A program made the translations under genes and the position numbers. Of a stretch of DNA of 13,187 nucleotides, positions 12,319-13,187 are shown in pieces. Origin of the DNA: DATDSR01 sp036517855 (GTDB lineage Bacteria > Patescibacteriota > Minisyncoccia > Phycocordibacterales > DATDSR01); assembly GCA_036517855.1 (NCBI GenBank), contig DATDSR010000013.1, positions 1 to 13,187 on the forward strand, written 5' to 3'. Within the stretch, counting starts at the first letter, position 1, and each line of letters begins with the position of its first letter. Below the pieces are notes generated by a model, which made no database searches, was not told where the DNA came from, and saw only the letters and a program-made list of their open reading frames with translations.

Positions 12319-12640
12319 TCAATTTGGTAAGTTCCTTTTTCAACTCTGGTAACCTCTCTGTTGCCGTTAGCCAAACAATTTTCAGATCAACTCCAAAATA
12401 TTCGTGGGCTAGAATATTCCTCATACCGATAATTTTAGACCATTTGATTTGGGGATGTTTCGCCCGAAAATCCTCTGGTATATTACTAGCGGCTTCACCA
12501 ATAATCTCTATCCTACGCACTACGGAATCTTGGAGGTGAACATTCTTTGCAAAATCGCCGAAGGAGATGCCTCTTATCCCATCTTCGACGACTCCAACAG
12601 ACTCGCGCATGTGATCAAGCCATATTTTGTTCTCTTTCAT
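12305..12640 (-). CDS. hepT: HepT-like HEPN toxin (DUF86)
   Basis: The 111-aa product matches the HepT/DUF86 HEPN ribonuclease toxins of type VII toxin-antitoxin systems. It starts KENKIWLDHMRESV, has VRRIEIIGEAASNIPEDF (41-58), and the diagnostic R-x4-H-x-Y motif as RNILAHEY (74-81). In characterised pairs the MNT partner AMPylates that Tyr and silences the RNase. The three key residues (Arg74, His79, Tyr81) are all present, so the toxin is predicted to be active. A TTG at 12649 is also in frame, but the ATG at 12640, 9 nt after the mntA stop, is simpler. There is no SD, so coupling to mntA is likely. Confidence 0.92.
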   Translation of the reverse strand: MKENKIWLDHMRESVGVVEDGIRGISFGDFAKNVHLQDSVVRRIEIIGEAASNIPEDFRAKHPQIKWSKIIGMRNILAHEYFGVDLKIVWLTATERLPELKKELTKLNVAQ

Positions 12641-12649
12641 GGCGGGCAA

Positions 12650-12934
12650 TTAGAATATTACGATGGCATCTTTCGATATATAGGGCTCCAGACGTGGGTT
12701 AATGCCACCATAAGTCAGGAGGTCAACTCTGCGGCCAAGGACACCCTCCAAACCTTCAACTATATCAACAAGGTCAAACAATGTAGTTCCTTCGGGTGGC
12801 TCAATAACAATATCAACATCGCTATCAGCCGTCTCTTCTCCCCGTGCATACGATCCAAAAAGGGCCGCCCGACTAGCTCCGGCAGATTTTAAAATAGGAG
12901 TTACTTTTTGCCTAATCTCTTCAATCTTTGACAT
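12650..12934 (-). CDS. mntA: MntA-like minimal nucleotidyltransferase antitoxin
   Basis: A 94-aa MNT-fold nucleotidyltransferase. The signature is ALFGSYARGEETADSDVDI (24-42): Gly27-Ser28 and the Asp39-x-Asp41 pair, with a third carboxylate at Asp71 in RRVDLLTYG. In known MntA/HepT pairs this enzyme uses ATP to add AMP to the HEPN toxin's Tyr and neutralises it. It is directly upstream of hepT, the usual antitoxin-first order. It has no SD, and a -10-like TAGTAT ends 6 nt before the ATG, so a leaderless transcript is predicted. Its promoter region carries a small dyad that could be an autoregulatory site. Confidence 0.93.
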   Translation of the reverse strand: MSKIEEIRQKVTPILKSAGASRAALFGSYARGEETADSDVDIVIEPPEGTTLFDLVDIVEGLEGVLGRRVDLLTYGGINPRLEPYISKDAIVIF

Positions 12935-12940
12935 AATTCA

Positions 12941-12969
12941 ATACTAGCACAAAGGCCTAGCCTTGATAA
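12941..12969 (-). promoter_or_regulatory. mntA-hepT promoter with dyad in the spacer
   Basis: Minus-strand TTATCA (12964-12969, four of six) and TAGTAT (12941-12946) are 17 bp apart, with a TGC before the -10 (extended -10). The -10 ends 6 nt before the mntA ATG. The inverted repeat AAGGC-CTA-GCCTT (12952-12964) fills most of the spacer and is a candidate operator. Confidence 0.5.
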
Positions 12970-12990
12970 TATCGTATTTGAAAGTATAAC
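12963..12990 (+). promoter_or_regulatory. Divergent plus-strand promoter
   Basis: TTGATA (12963-12968, five of six) and TATAAC (12985-12990, five of six) are 16 bp apart on the plus strand, overlapping the -35 of the divergent mntA promoter. Transcription would start near 12997 and carry an SD-bearing small ORF that begins at 13029. Confidence 0.5.
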
Positions 12991-13028
12991 ATAACCATGC
13001 TAACCTCAAGATGGAAGGGGGTAAAACG

Positions 13029-13100
13029 GTGGCAAAGAAAACAGCGCTCAAAAAGCGACAACGTGATATCCTCGAGTCTGTTCGCAACTTCAACCGATGA
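13029..13100 (+). CDS. Very small basic ORF with strong SD, possibly frameshifted
   Basis: From GTG this reads MAKKTALKKRQRDILESVRN then FNR and TGA, 23 aa, an amphipathic basic helix. A strong SD (GGAAGGGGG, 13013-13021) lies 7 nt upstream and a good promoter lies about 40 nt before it. Right after the stop, the +1 frame continues with coding-like, GC-rich codons for EVPYATCVCWYLEVKG and ends at a TAG at 13171-13173. Either the gene is a decayed or frameshifted protein of about 48 aa, or CGA-TGA is a programmed +1 shift site, or the peptide is simply 23 aa. A 58-aa frame from an ATG at 12997 to the same TAG exists, but its N-terminal half is arginine/serine-rich and looks out of frame. The family is unknown. 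Confidence 0.35.
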   Translation: MAKKTALKKRQRDILESVRNFNR

Positions 13101-13187
13101 GGTTCCCTATGCTACTTGCGTCTGCTGGTATCTCGAAGTGAAGGGGTTCGAAGCCCTCGGCATCAAGGGCTAGTCCCATTCTCCCGC

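Noticed and set aside
13101..13173. GGTTCGAAGCCC resembling a tRNA T-arm near the right edge
   Set aside because: No acceptor stem, anticodon arm or CCA-compatible end can be folded around it.
12997..13173. 58-codon plus-strand frame starting 6 nt after TATAAC, as a leaderless gene
   Set aside because: The N-terminal half is Arg/Lys/Ser-rich and looks like an out-of-frame reading of the SD-supported 23-aa ORF; kept only as an alternative in that entry.

Overview
This window looks like chromosomal DNA from a Candidate Phyla Radiation (Patescibacteria, Parcubacteria-like) bacterium, or another small-genome bacterium. The basis is dense, mostly minus-strand packing with many overlapping starts and stops, unusually small versions of conserved proteins (a 320-aa ObgE without a C-terminal domain, a 120-aa short HPF, a 594-aa TypA), several small membrane proteins of no clear family, and many starts with no Shine-Dalgarno (SD) sequence. 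TGA is used as a stop (for example hpf), so a UGA-recoded code is unlikely. The taxonomic call is an inference; there is no rRNA or other phylogenetic marker tree behind it.

Layout. (A) 1-870: a GC-rich two-gene unit with strong SD sequences and its own good promoter, encoding a tautomerase-fold-like protein and a protein with a winged-helix-like C-terminus. (B) 876-3847: typA, a 45-aa membrane peptide, hpf and a membrane-anchored cyclophilin in one tight translation/stress operon. It is preceded by a leader with a terminator-like UUCG hairpin and a large minus-strand hairpin. (C) 3866-10352: a long minus-strand cluster running DoxX-like membrane protein, HAD phosphomannomutase-like enzyme, type II phosphomannose isomerase cupin, a GH130 protein with a histone-like Lys/Arg tail, a tandem double GH130 protein, obgE, a methyltransferase and a small two-helix membrane protein. 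(D) 10409-10834: a plus-strand membrane-anchored cupredoxin, divergent from the DoxX-like gene. (E) 10841-11521: a bidirectional hairpin and a GC-rich multi-spanning membrane protein with a TTG start. (F) 11588-12934: an MntA/HepT (MNT/HEPN) toxin-antitoxin pair followed by two small membrane proteins (one of unknown family, one EamA-type). (G) 12963-13173: a divergent promoter and a very small SD-bearing ORF that may be frameshifted.

How the genes may work together. The five-gene sugar block in C makes a plausible pathway: GH130 phosphorolysis of beta-mannosides to mannose 1-phosphate, then mannose 6-phosphate (HAD PMM-like), then fructose 6-phosphate (cupin PMI). It could also run in reverse for glycan synthesis. 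The assignments are by family; the direction and substrates are inference.

Two kinds of gene start coexist. The GC-rich genes (11-793, 3866-4072, 10880-11494, 13029-13100) have strong SD sequences at 6-8 nt. Most conserved genes lack an SD, and several have a -10-like hexamer only 5-7 nt before the start codon, which predicts leaderless mRNAs. This split is the most unusual pattern I see here. I found no rRNA, tRNA, CRISPR array, IS element or phage gene, and no gene-free stretch over 300 bases.
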